A DNA stretch of 64,000 nt from Hysterangium stoloniferum. Its lineage: Eukaryota; Basidiomycota; Agaricomycetes; Hysterangiales; Hysterangiaceae. Positions 23,261-34,205 of this stretch are shown piece by piece. Within the stretch, counting starts at the first letter, position 1; every line of letters starts with the position of its first letter. The notes beneath the pieces are model-generated. The model worked only from the letters and a program-made list of their open reading frames with translations, had not been told where the DNA came from and did no database searches. The DNA is taken from NCBI GenBank assembly GCA_015178975.1, contig WHVD01000029.1:496001-560000 (forward strand), in the 5' to 3' direction. The translations under genes were made by a program, and so were the position numbers.

Positions 23261-23332
23261 TGGCCAGACTGGGGATTGAACCCAGGGCTTCTGCATATAT
23301 AGCAGGGGTGTTAACCATTACACCACCTGACC
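23261..23332 (-). other. tRNA-like sequence, copy 2 (pseudo-tRNA)
   Basis: Identical to the copy at 22,978-23,049 as part of the 128-bp duplication; the same A33 defect is present. Confidence 0.6.
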
Positions 23333-24138
23333 CTGGGAAGCACTGCTAGCATTACTCAAACTAACATAAATCACGGCCTCCAAACTTATCATAACCTTCC
23401 AGTTCCTAGTCAAGTTTATTTGTCAGTAATGTTTCCGCTCTTCCCTTAGTGTTTTCTAGATGCCAATAATTTGTATATGAATCCACTGTAGTTGTAGATA
23501 CTAGGCAATCAGAATATCAACTCAGAACACCCACATACATCTCTAGAAGTCTTACTCTAAGTATCCCGCTCTCTGCCTTTGCGTGCGCTCGCCCACTCTC
23601 GGTCCCCCACCCCTTGGCCCGACACTTGACTTATCCTTTGGTCCTGATTGGCAACTCACCATGAGGAACTCGTTAGGACTAGTCTTTGCCCACCCAAAAT
23701 TTAAGGACACCCAATGGTTACTTGCAAGGGTACAGCACATAAGCTGAAGCCAAGTCCTTCTGATCAGTCCCCATCGGCCTACCGACATTAGTCAGTTTTC
23801 AGTTCTTAACAGATAACCCAAAACTTTAAAAACCATTTATTCAATAAAGTATATACATTCATATTGTTTGCTGTAGAATTAATATTTAATCAAATTCAGT
23901 TGATTAGGTATCACTCTGAAGAATGCAAAAATATTAATATTTATCCTATATCTGACAAAATTTAGTCAAACAATCATCTGTAGATTATTATTTTGGAATA
24001 AATTGCACAATGGGGATTGATACCCCAGATAGTTCTGGTTAACTCTCTAAACCAACTAAATTTAAATTATATGAAATATATTTGAAAGTTTGCTTGTATA
24101 CAAGAGAATACATCATAACCCAAAGATTAAGTCATAAC

Positions 24139-25026
24139 TGTTAGAATACACACACAGGCCGGGTTTCCGGAGAAACCCGCGGGATATCCGGTAGGACTTG
24201 GCTTCAGCTTATAGGCTGCGCCCTCGCTAGATCGTGTTGTCCAATTTCAAACGGACAGACAGGGATCCCGGGGAGTCCGGGTGGGGTTCGTGGGTCGTAG
24301 GTCGTAAGTCGGAGGTTGTGGGTCGTAGGTCGGGGGTCGTGGGTTGTGAGTCGAGTTGGTTGAGAGAGGTAGATGCGCCGGAGCCCGTGGCTCTGACTAG
24401 TGCAAGCGATGTGAATCGAGTAAGGTTTTAGAGCAGAAAATATTATTAGATTACTGGGGGGAATCTAAGCTAATTTTCTGACTGGATTGTATGTACAACA
24501 TCTGCCAGTTTATATAGACCATGGAGTGAATGACATACCAAATCCAGTAATGGCAAAACGAAACTAACAAAACATGAAACGGGAATAGTAAACACCAAAT
24601 TGGTGTTAGGAACGGAGCGGAGTCCGAATCGTGACAAAGCATAACCCATAACGGGAAACGGAGCAGGAGCGGAGTCCTAAATCGTGACAGGTCATTTGAC
24701 TAAAACGGGAATGGGGCTCGATTAGAGCGGTGATGGGATTCTAAGTGGGGTTTGGTGACTGGTGTGTGGGACGAAGATGGACATAGACAGAGACGGAGTC
24801 CGGGGGAAGTCTGGTGACTGGTGCGTGGGACGAAGATGGACATAGACAGAGATGGAGTCCGGGGGAAGTCTGGTGACTGATATGTGTCATAATGAGGTCG
24901 AACGTAACGAGTCTTGATGTAACGGAGTCCGGGCAGGAAATCCTATAAACAGACGATTGGTGCTTGTAGTGCGTGAGGGCGTATGGGTTAGTGCCCGGAG
25001 TCCGGCGGGATTGTCCGGTCGTAACA
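24139..25026 (+). mobile_element. Solo LTR 4 (888 bp), TSD ataac, CpG-rich
   Basis: Begins TGTTAGAATACACAC and ends CCGGTCGTAACA. ataac flanks it at 24,134-24,138 and 25,027-25,031. It is inserted in tandem-repeat unit B. It keeps many CpG dinucleotides (gggtcgtaggtcg) where the related LTR 5 has TG or CA, so it is probably younger or escaped methylation decay. Confidence 0.85.
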
Positions 25027-25141
25027 ATAACCCAAATAATCTTGTGTAACTATGTCATTTGTGCGTATTTTAAAAGGGCATGCATATTTTAAAGATGAAA
25101 TTTCAGGTAATTAAATATAAACTCATAGAATAAGTTGTCAT

Positions 25142-25305
25142 GGCCAGAAGCAATAGTCTCACTTAAAAAATATGAAAATTTTTCAGTAAAAGTTTGTATA
25201 TTCAATAAAGTGTGACCATCCTCCATAGCCAGAGGAAATAGTCTCACTTAAAAATATGAGGACTTTTCAATAAACTTTTGCATATTCAATGAATTGTGAC
25301 TATCC
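25142..25305. repeat. Two tandem ~83-bp AT-rich units
   Basis: The phrase agtctcacttaaaaa...tatga, then aactttt/agtttgtatattcaat and tgtgaccatcctcc, is repeated twice with a few changes. Confidence 0.6.
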
Positions 25306-26142
25306 TCCCTAATAGATCACAGTGTGTTTTCAGCATTGAGGCAACCAATGTTGGAAATGGCATCATATGTTGTAGTGAGTGCAGCCCAAGCTTCTGCTAC
25401 AGTTTGTGATGACTTTATTCCAAAGCCAAGAGGGTTTTTGACATTGAGAGAGACCATATTTTTCATATAGGCATCACATTGTTGTCACAACTGTCACAAA
25501 ATGTCAAAAACATACAAGATCAACTTTGAGAATTCTTCAACTCAACTTCAACAAACCTTTGACTTGACAAATATTCAACTTTATTTGACAACTTTGACTA
25601 GCCTTTGACTTGTCTTATTTCAATGTCATGAATGATTTCACTCTTAAGTCATAATATAGTCATAGGTAAATGATGAAAAGCATAAAAGGACAATGATAGG
25701 AGTGAGGGAAGTCAGTCAGAAAATCTGATTTGTGTCAGTATTTTCTGACTATCAACTGTTGATGAAGCCCAGGATGCAATCCAAGACTGTCAAAGAATCA
25801 AGTACTATGGCACTTCAATCTGTGGCCTCTATTCCTTCACCAAAACCTATTTGACCTTGAGAATTCCAGTATCACCATTAACCAAAACATGATGAGCTAC
25901 TGTATGTTGCCAACTCCAAGAATAATGTCACCAATTTGGGAATCAGAAGAAGTTTGAGAAGAGTGTATTAAATCTCCAACATTGCCAATTCAATAACAAG
26001 AATCTCTGCCCCCAGAACTTGTTACTTCTGAGGATGAAACAATGTTTCAACATTTCAGAGACACTTGGAAAGGTTCTCATGATTATCTTCTCCCAAAGAA
26101 TCTGAGATTACAATTAATAAACCAGAAGGAGAAGAGCCAATG

Positions 26143-26385
26143 ATGTTGAAGAATTTTATCACTCAATGTGAAATGCTCTTTGGATCTTGACCAACATTGT
26201 AGGACTCTGATCAGTTGAAAATTACAATGGTAACTTCTTACTTTCATAAAACTGCTCAAGAGTGGTGGCAGCCTTACTTGTTAAACCCTCCAATTCCACC
26301 TCCATCGTTTCTTGTAAATTATCTCAATTTGGAGAAATCAATGCAGAAGGAGAAGCTGAAGAATAACTCAACAATTATTGAATAA
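26143..26385 (+). pseudogene. Gypsy-type gag remnant
   Basis: The frame reads FITQCEMLFGS, then a stop, then DQLKITMVTSYFHKTAQEW followed by WQPYLL and a proline-rich run. This is the pattern of the retrotransposon gag domain in Ty3/Gypsy elements (QC..LF ... K...V.S.L...A..W). It has an internal stop (near 26,189) and almost no CpG. No LTR, protease or polymerase is attached. Confidence 0.55.
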
Positions 26386-27629
26386 AGAGTCATCATTATG
26401 TTATAAAGTATTCAATACAATTTACAAGTCTTGCTGCTCAAACTTGATACATACAATTTGCTCAAAGACATCAATTTTATAAAGGACTTCCGGATCAAAT
26501 CAAGGACAACATTGTGAGGCTTCAAGTTCAACCATAAATTTTTGCTGAATTATGAACAGCAGCCCTTCAACTCAATTCTTATTATTGAATGTGAGAAAAT
26601 GAATGAGGGCCAAATTTCCAATAAAATCAATCTATCACACATATTTTACTGCACAGCTCAGAAGCTTATCTCATCATCCTAAGGACAATAATAGCCTTAG
26701 TCTGATACACTAACTGCAAGCACCTACACTTGCAGAATCTAGAACTCTTTGTCAGCAACACTTGAACTTAGCTAATCATTTAAGTTTCCCCCAGCCTCAC
26801 AGCTACCCTTAGGCTTACTAAATACATAGTAAACCTAAAATAAGTATCCTTACTGAAATCCCTGCCAATACTAGATTATTCAAGGCCCAACCTAAGTTTA
26901 TTGAATTAATCAAGTACAAGCTTTCAATTAATCCAGTTTTATTTATTTTCTCTATTAATAAATTATTTAACACCTTGTTAAATAACTATTAATAGTTACA
27001 AATAAGCATACAAGAATCCAAAGCTTTACATATATCAAGTCTCTGCTAAGTTACTGTGCATATACTCAGCTTCTAGCCCCTGTTCTCAAGGAATAGTTGC
27101 TTATTTGCTAAAAGAGTTACATATTGTCCTTTTGAACCTTTCAATAATCAAAATAAGCATTGATTTGAGTTGTTTAAGCTTAATAGTGCAGCTCATTAAT
27201 CTATCAGTATTTAAATTACTGGACCTTTGCTTGTTTTATTGTTGAAGCTCTGTGACACTATGGCATATATTGAGCTATCTAAGAGAAACCCCTAAATACA
27301 TTACAGTATGACATAGGTGGGTGAGACATAGAATGAATGGATCATCAAAGGATAAAAGGACATGTGACCAGATAGTACAAGTATAATTTGACAGGGGCTG
27401 TAGTGGGGTTTGATCACCATGAGGGTGTACATCAGTGTCAGGTTTACCAACAGTGGCCAATATGATGATGTGACAATAACTTGAGGTGATAGCATCATTG
27501 GATATCTTTGGGTTGCAACATGGTCATAACAGCAACTGTCAAAGTATAGTGCAGATTATGTATATATTTACTGCTTGAGTACAATACTAACTAAGTAGAA
27601 TATAGAACAGAATTAAAAAGAGGATAGTC
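26386..27629. other. CpG-depleted decayed repeat sequence
   Basis: AT-rich and full of stops in all frames. A short continuation of gag-like sequence (about 26,400-26,620) may be present. Nothing else was recognised. Confidence 0.35.
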
Positions 27630-28045
27630 AGTGAGCCATGAGCAACAGATAAGGAGGGAAAAGGTCAGAAACTCACATCCTGGGAAGAGTATTCCAAGGG
27701 AGATGAGCCATGAGTGACAAATGTGGAGGAAAGGGCAGAAACTCACATCCTGAGAAGTGCATGCCAGAGAGATGACCCATGAGGGACAGATGAGGAGGAA
27801 AAGGTCAGAAACTCACATGCTGGGAAGTGCATGCCAGGGGAGATAAGCCATGAGTGACAGATGAGGAGGAAAAGGACAGAAACTCACAGGCCGGGAAGAG
27901 TGTATCAAGGGAGATAAGCCATGACAGAGGAGAAGGAAAAGCTCAGAACTCACAGGCTGGGGGGGGAAGAGCATGCCAATGAGCCATGAGCAACAAATGA
28001 GGAGGGAAAGAGTGGAAACTTACATGTTGGGAAGACACTACTGGA
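27630..28045. repeat. Minisatellite, six imperfect ~70-bp units
   Basis: Six units follow the pattern gccatgagtgacagatgagg, aggaaaaggtcagaaactca, cat/cagg.tgggaagagt.. cca.ggagat, with small indels. The array ends at a clear change to CpG-containing unique sequence near 28,050. Confidence 0.85.
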
Positions 28046-29529
28046 GGGTGTTTGATGCGACACAGACCGAGGCCGACCGCTCCAACTTTGGATCGCTCTA
28101 AATCAGATAAGTGACAAAAAGAATAAAGTAAACTGCATTAGGGATATTGCAGTTAGCCATGGCACAGATCGCTTACATTGAGAAAGACAGTTCACGACCC
28201 TGGGCACAGCACACCTTTTTCAGAATGGTTGTCCAGTGTTGGCATTGCCAATGACCAAAATTCGAAAACGCTCGATGTGCTATCTATTAGGATAAACTGC
28301 AAGCCGGGGAATCACAGTTTGAGACTCTCTATCTAGGTACTAAGTAACTTAGATAGAGCGGTGTAGAATATAAACCAGTGATATAGCTGGGCTTCCAGTT
28401 GAGGTTTCTACCCCTCAACTGGACTAACTATATACTGTACTAGATGGTCTGTGCACTGATCTATAAGACTATCTGCTCAGGAACTATCTAATAATAACTA
28501 TCACATGATGTTAACCAGTTGAATCTATACAGTTGCAACACGAGATATGAGGTCATAACTAATTGTATATACTCATATTCTAACACTATCTGCACATTAG
28601 AAAGGAAATCTGCGATTGTTGTGAGTACTCCCTACAAGATAATCGAAAATTTCAAGCTGTTCTTGCGACATGATGTGCTCAATGTTGAATGATTAAAATG
28701 ATGTGCGGAGTGAGATGGTAAACGATATCGAGGATAAAACTTTGGTTAAACGCCACACCCGCCACGGGAAGACGTGACTGTCAATAATACGTTAAGGGTG
28801 CTGATCGATATGCAGTTTCTAGCCTCGAGTTGGAGACCTGTCCACCGTGATCGCAATTGTGACAGCGAAGCATGAAAACAGCGTGTTGGAAGGGATTTCA
28901 TATTGCTAAGTCTCTTCCTACGGTGCGAGCGCAGATGGAGACTCCCAGTGAGTGTAAGCCCTGGTGGCTTACGACATGCCGATTACATTACCACAGACGC
29001 GCATAGTACTAATTTAAATGATCGTTTTTACTTACCGTCATCATCGTATATCGTACTCGCCGTTCTCGAGTAATATAGTTTGGTCCTATCAACGTCTGGA
29101 CCGATGCCAATGTAAGGCTGCATTAGACAGCAGCCTTTCAGTGAGCGTCAATACGACAATCTCGAGGTTCCAACCAAGATTTTATTGGGGATGTTTGAGA
29201 AGCTGACTTCCTAGTTGTAAAGAGGCAAATAATGGTTTACAAAGTGCATTTATATGATACAGGACTTCAAGGCTCATGCATTTCGGCGAAACCCGAAATG
29301 AATCCAGTTCTTCGCAGAACTTAAACTAAGCACTTGACTTGTACTTCTGATGCATGCCAAAGCTTATCATAAGTCGTTCATCATTCACAGTCAGGGTGAT
29401 ATACCTGTTAAAACCTCCGCTAATGGACGTGTGGATAACCCTCATAAGAATTTCCGTTGTGTAGGCGCTCGCGTCGACGGGTATGTTACCTTACAGATTT
29501 AGTATATACTCTCACAGTCGCTCTCCAAC
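28046..29529. other. Intergenic; upstream region of the GTPase gene
   Basis: No gene was recognised. Two small perfect hairpins occur: ctctatcta/tagatagag near 28,325-28,360 and ccagttgagg/cctcaactgg near 28,396-28,422. CpG content returns to normal here, marking the edge of the repeat island. Confidence 0.4.
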
Positions 29530-31565
29530 ATGGTCCATAACAACGATGCTCCCGCCCCCAATTCTCCTCTGCCCTCTACTGTCGACGATATCACCGCGAA
29601 CTGTCCTCAGTGAGCGCCATTCGCACCACCATTTTTCAATGAGTACTGAAGGTGCACATCTGCGTCCCATAGTATTCGCATATTGGTTTTGGGCAAGGTA
29701 TCAAATCCCATGTGTTTTTAACTAGGAGTATAGTATATCAGCCAACACCCAATTTATTTCAGACGGGATGTGGGAAGTCGTCACTGATTAACAAAGTCTT
29801 TGGTGTCAACAAAGCAGTGAGCACTCACATTGCTCTAGATCCTCTTCCTGCTGATCGATCCCTCCGAGTAGGAAGTCTGCCATGATCGGCCTGGAACAGC
29901 CGACATCCATACTGGTTTTCGTCATAGCAGTAACAACCGATTTATCCTACATGACTCCGAAGGCTTCGAACCAGGGGAATCTGAAAAGCTCGAAAAAGTC
30001 AAGCGTTTTATTACAGAGCGGACTCGGAGCGAAGCCCCTGACAATGAAAAACTTCATGTCATCTGGTGAGTTCCGAGTATTCCATCTTGTTTCACATTTC
30101 TCAAGACGCGCGTGAGATCCAGGATTTGTGTATCAGTGCCGATGGCCAATGATCGTGTCATAGAAACCGGAGTACAGGAAGTTTTCAATATGGCGCAGGA
30201 ACGAAGTGAGTGCCTTGTTCTGTGACTTCTTTTGGTCGTATAAATTTACAACAATGCAGAACTACCCGCTATTATCATATTCACGAAGTATGACAGGCTT
30301 GTCACGACCGCAATATGGGAGGACTCGGATGCTGCCGACCGCCTGGACAAGGAAGGGAAGTGGCAAAAGGGAGAGCATAAAGCTAGCAAGGCTTTCGAAA
30401 ATCTGTGCATTGGTCCGTGGCGTGAGGCAGTTGGCAAGGTGCCGTTAATGGTGTCAAGTAGGTAGTCATACTCGTTATTGCTGATTGTATGAATAACGCG
30501 TCTCTTGTCACTCGTAGCCCATCCTAGGTACAAAGACACCATCAAGGTGGTGATAGAAGCCACCGATAAAGAAATACAGCAACAAACCGGGATCTTCTCC
30601 CATACAGAACCACATTCTCTCAACTTTACCGCCGCTCAAAGGTTGAATACCAACATGAAAATTGATGCATCCATTGAGTGAGTACTGTATCGATTAAGTT
30701 TGAGTGCGCGTACTGAGGCTTCGTTTGTACCTAAAAGCATTGGCCGCCTAAGTACGTCTATATTCTCTCCGTGGACTCTGTGTTGGTTTTTGTTCTGATC
30801 ACATTAACTCAGAATACTGGAGCGGGTTACTTTCAAATACCGACTTCTCTGGAAAGAAACTTAGGCAATGTCTCGATGTCATCCATCATGATATCGTTTC
30901 TGTCTGGAACATCCGCAATTCGAATGTAGTGCCTTTCTTCTATTGGACACGTCACTATAGCCCTGATCTTTCCTCGTTTCAGTTACTTATTGGCGATGCA
31001 TTTAAGGCGAAGTTGATCGTTCTTGTTGACGACTTAGTTTCAAATCCCAGCACCCCGACGTATGTATATGCCATCCAACTCTGCTACCTAGTCTTACTTT
31101 CGCATATAGCGATGGGGATGGCCTAGCACTGCCAACGGTGGCGGCCCTGGCTAGTGCTGCGACGACTCCTCTAGGCATTACTATCATAGCGGCGGGAGTA
31201 ACTCTCCACTTTTTGAAGTGGATATATGATGTATATGAGAACACGTATGTGGCCTAGTTTGGGATTGGAGCGGAAAGACTGACTTCATATTCAGCTCTGG
31301 AAATGTGGCGTGCGTAATGGGATACGTTATAGATCTCACCATCGTAATGCACCGGTTGTCTTCTGCAGTCGAGATATCAGAGAAAACCGTCGAATCTGTC
31401 CTTGTGGACTACGCTAAGTCTTCGCAGATTTCACAAGTTCACAATGACATTCGTAAATTTATCAACGATAACCCTCTACTCCACCTCGGGGACAATGATT
31501 ACACTCTCAAAGAAATCATCCGCTTAATCGAAAAGCATCGCGTTCAGGTTCCAATAGTGCAGTAA
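29530..31565 (+). CDS. Orphan P-loop GTPase (AIG1/Septin-like G domain) with C-terminal hydrophobic helix
   Basis: Predicted GTP-binding protein of a family expanded in Agaricomycetes; cellular role unknown. Twelve exons: 29530-29609, 29673-29697, 29763-29816, 29872-30065, 30123-30205, 30260-30457, 30518-30677, 30738-30751, 30813-30925, 30983-31059, 31110-31244 and 31295-31565, all GT-AG, totalling 467 residues. Motifs in order: G1 GKTGCGKSS (split across two exons), G3 HDSEGFEPGE, G4 TKYDRL. The G1 glycine-lysine-serine core and the DxxG aspartate are intact. After the G domain comes a helical region, then a hydrophobic segment (TPLGITIIAAGV, about residue 345-360) followed by a charged C-terminal helical part, so it may associate with membranes. 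Exon 8 is only 14 nt. No defect is visible, so the gene looks functional. Confidence 0.85.
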
Positions 31566-32000
31566 GTCCACGTTACCGACCTTTGGAGGGACCGATTATC
31601 TTTTTACGATCCCGGAATATTTATTACCTCTCGATCATGTTTTGAACTTTTTGATTCCCCGCCGCTCAGCGTTGTGTACTAGTATTTCTATGCATTAAGC
31701 CTCCCTCCTCAGTGGACGGCACATGTCAATATCGCCATTTACCCTCGTCACCTCCAAAGGAAATGTAGAATATGCACCAATGTGGTGTTTAATATGAAAG
31801 AAATTCGTTAGAAAAATACAGGTTATCATAACATGGCGAGATTCCTGATGGATAAGGAGTGGGATATAATGCAATATATAATTGTGAAGGAGATGCGTGA
31901 GATGCGGCAAGCTACAGTATATAATGAGGACATAACGCACCCCCTGCAAGTGCATAGTCGTATGTAAAATGATTATATACACACTAATAGCGGGGGTGGA
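31566..32000. other. Spacer, nothing recognised
   Basis: Between the GTPase stop and the oxidase relic; both end here convergently. AT-rich with only a 95-codon antisense ORF of no recognised type. Confidence 0.4.
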
Positions 32001-32560
32001 TTATACCGGCCTCACGCTCTGCGGGTTGTGGAAAACATCGGTTGGGTCGATGGTGGCCTTGATCTGCTGCAATAGGGGAAGATTTGATCCCCAATATGCC
32101 AGCGGGCCGTCTTGAGGACGTGGATCGACGTAGCCAAGGTACGCGCCGAAATCGACCCCCCAGGCAGGGACGCACTTATGACCTTATTGATGCCGTCCAG
32201 GAAATTGACGGTGGTCTGCGACACCTGTCCCACTGCGATTGCGTATGACTGCATCCGGTAGAGCGAGTCGCAATGGACGTACGCGGTGGGACGTCATTGA
32301 CTGCACCGGCTGCGAGATCGAAGGTCACGAACCAAGTACGGTGCCTGAGGGCTGAGTCGCCAGGTACTGGAAGAGGTTGCCGATGCCTGAAGCGGGAATA
32401 AGCGTCATCGGAGTGGAAGAGAGTGACTTGGAGTAGAACGAGACTGGGACGTCGCTGAGTTGGAGGAACGCGTCTTCGCCCTAGTGTGCCACCAGCCCCA
32501 GCCAGTCCGTGAATTCGACAGCGGAGCTACTGGTCCAGTCAGGAAATCGATGCTCAAATT
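32001..32560 (-). pseudogene. C-terminal fragment of a berberine-bridge-type FAD oxidoreductase
   Basis: The minus strand reads WGVDFGAYLGYVDP, then YWGSN..LLQQIKATIDPTD and VFHNPQSV before the stop at 32,001-32,003. This is the BBE C-terminal signature of FAD-linked oxidases (Y.G.N..RL..IK..YDP..VF..PQS). Further upstream only scattered pieces in shifting frames (ASGIGNLFQYLATQPSG) can be read, with stops. No FAD-binding N-terminal domain follows within the next kilobases. A 5'-truncated, frameshifted relic. Confidence 0.7.
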
Positions 32561-33438
32561 GAAACGCATCTAATTCCGCTTTCTGCCAAAGTATGTTCGG
32601 GAAATGACAGCGGCGTCGTGGGAGACCAGGAAGGTGCTGGCGAACTCCCGACCGTGTGTAGGAAGGGGGGAGGTGGGTCGAAGGAGGGTAGGACGGGGTA
32701 ATCCGTGAGGGGACATGTGTATGCGTCCGGCAGACACGTCCAGAAGTGGTTGGGATGCGTCAGCATGGTCTACGTGATACGAAGACGTTAAGGCCAGTGG
32801 CCTGTCTCTGTGGTCCCAGTGACCTCTCATAGTTATGAAACCTAGTTTCCTTTATAATATATCATATACTACAATTGAGGAAGCCGTGGTATCCGTTACT
32901 GTCTGAAGTGGCGCGCCGCCGTGAAAAGGTTCTATTATATGTGGATTGTCCAGTAGTCTGCAATCTAGCATTCATGGTAGATTGGTAACCTGATTCGAAG
33001 ATGCTGTGATTGTATCTATCATTCAGAGCCCATTCCCGAAGCATCAAATTTACCTCGAAAAAATCCTACTTAGTTGAAAGGCTGTTGTTATCAGCCTCAC
33101 TCGGTCAACATGGACAGGACTAACTTTTCTCTATTCCCCTCTTATCACTGTGGAATGTATACTTATGTATCTGCTTGGAACAATAATATTGTGTAACAAA
33201 AGGTGTCTGAAGACAAGGAAGATGTGGCAGGAAAGGGAGAACAAAGGTCGATGGGAGAACAATGATCAAGGATAATTGAGTGGCGGCACAAGGAATGCTT
33301 GAGTAGTCGAACAAAGAGAGTGGTTGGGAATGGTGGCATGTGTGGTAAGGTGGCCAGGCTTACATTAGTAGTTGTTTCCACCTGATAATCGGCATCGATT
33401 CCGGAACATTTATGACCAGATAGAGGTTAAACTGCGTA
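32561..33438. other. No gene recognised
   Basis: Short ORFs only. The first 250 bases may still be remnants of the oxidase's upstream part, but no motif is readable. Confidence 0.35.
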
Positions 33439-33578
33439 CATCAGTAAAATGGTATTTGTTCCGGACGGCTCCCGGAGGAGATCCCCCCATTCTAGGAAGC
33501 TTCTGGACGTTGTGGAGCGTGTGGAGCATCCCAGAATAGGGGTACCTCCTCCCAGCGTTTAATACCATTTTACTGATG
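33439..33578. repeat. 140-bp hairpin element (MITE-like)
   Basis: The ends catcagtaaaatggtat (33,439-33,455) and its exact reverse complement (33,562-33,578) form a 17-bp perfect terminal stem. Inside, ggaggagatccccccattct pairs imperfectly with agaataggggtacctcctcc, so nearly the whole unit folds back. No clear target duplication is seen. Confidence 0.7.
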
Positions 33579-33847
33579 CTACGGCCACCATGAGTAGGCA
33601 TACCATCAAACCTTGTTTCCTTTTCAAATTGGTAACTTTCCAAGAAGGATACGATCTTTGTCTCTGTCCAACGGACCCCCCAAGTGGAATGAATCCGGGG
33701 GCCGCAGGCTCCATTGCACAAAACACGCTGATGAGGACATGAGCAAGCCCGAACAGCATGCTAAACTAATAGTAAATAATTGAAAAATTAATCTAAACTA
33801 CGAGTTTTAGCGCAATAACCGAACAGGTGAGGGTGGGATCTCGGGAA

Positions 33848-33886
33848 AAAGAAAATTACTCGAGGGAAGGCTGAGCAATACTTTGA
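33848..33886. repeat. Fragment of repeat R2 edge
   Basis: gaaaattactcgagggaagg followed by ctgagcaa matches the edge of R2 copy 1 near 13,298-13,325 with one change. It is an isolated fragment. Confidence 0.5.
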
Positions 33887-34205
33887 GGGCCGGCCACTCA
33901 GACGATGGTGGAGCTTGAAAGAGGAAACACTCCCAGTACAAAGAACACATACTAATGAAATTAGTCCGTTCCAGTGACCCATCACGTGATGGGGGCAGGT
34001 GGTACTATCGGCGTATCATGATTCAATCGCGCATCTCTCCGAAGCACACAGTTCACTTATATTATCATTCACAGAAAATAAAAAGGAGTTTCTCGCGGTA
34101 GATCGTTTGATGGCAGTGTTTAGCACTCATTTCGTCCACATCTTTTTTTTTCCCCTGTCAGACTTCTTCATATCTCAAGACTCGCCGATACTAACGAAGG
34201 TAATT

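Larger units (their letters stand above)
22956..23366. repeat. Identical 128-bp direct repeats inside LTR 3
   Basis: 22,956-23,083 and 23,239-23,366 appear base-for-base identical, separated by 155 bp. Each contains one 72-nt tRNA-like sequence in reverse orientation. Identity in an otherwise decayed setting indicates a recent duplication or gene conversion. Confidence 0.85.
22649..23811 (-). mobile_element. Solo LTR 3 (1,163 bp), TSD gataa, with tRNA-like duplication
   Basis: Begins TGTTACG and ends CTTAACA on the plus strand. gataa occurs at 22,644-22,648 and 23,812-23,816. The shared LTR words (aagctgaagccaagtcc) lie reverse-complemented near 23,738. It carries a 128-bp direct duplication that contains a tRNA-like sequence. 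Confidence 0.8.
22086..25140. repeat. AT-rich tandem repeat (two ~560-bp units) with two nested LTRs
   Basis: Unit A runs 22,086-22,648 (starting gataaccca, containing ttgtttgctgtagaattaat and ttaaattatat). Unit B starts with the same words at 23,812, is interrupted at 24,138 by LTR 4, and resumes at 25,027 to about 25,140. LTR 3 sits exactly at the A/B junction. The units are coding-free and contain tatata runs. Confidence 0.65.

Noticed and set aside
22978..23332. Two functional tRNA genes
   Set aside because: The cloverleaf is good but the anticodon loop has A at position 33 and the copies lie in a duplicated stretch of an LTR; pseudo-tRNA or SINE head is more likely.
27630..28045. CRISPR-like array of repeats and spacers
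   Set aside because: The whole ~70-bp unit is repeated without unique spacers, and the genome is eukaryotic; it is a minisatellite.
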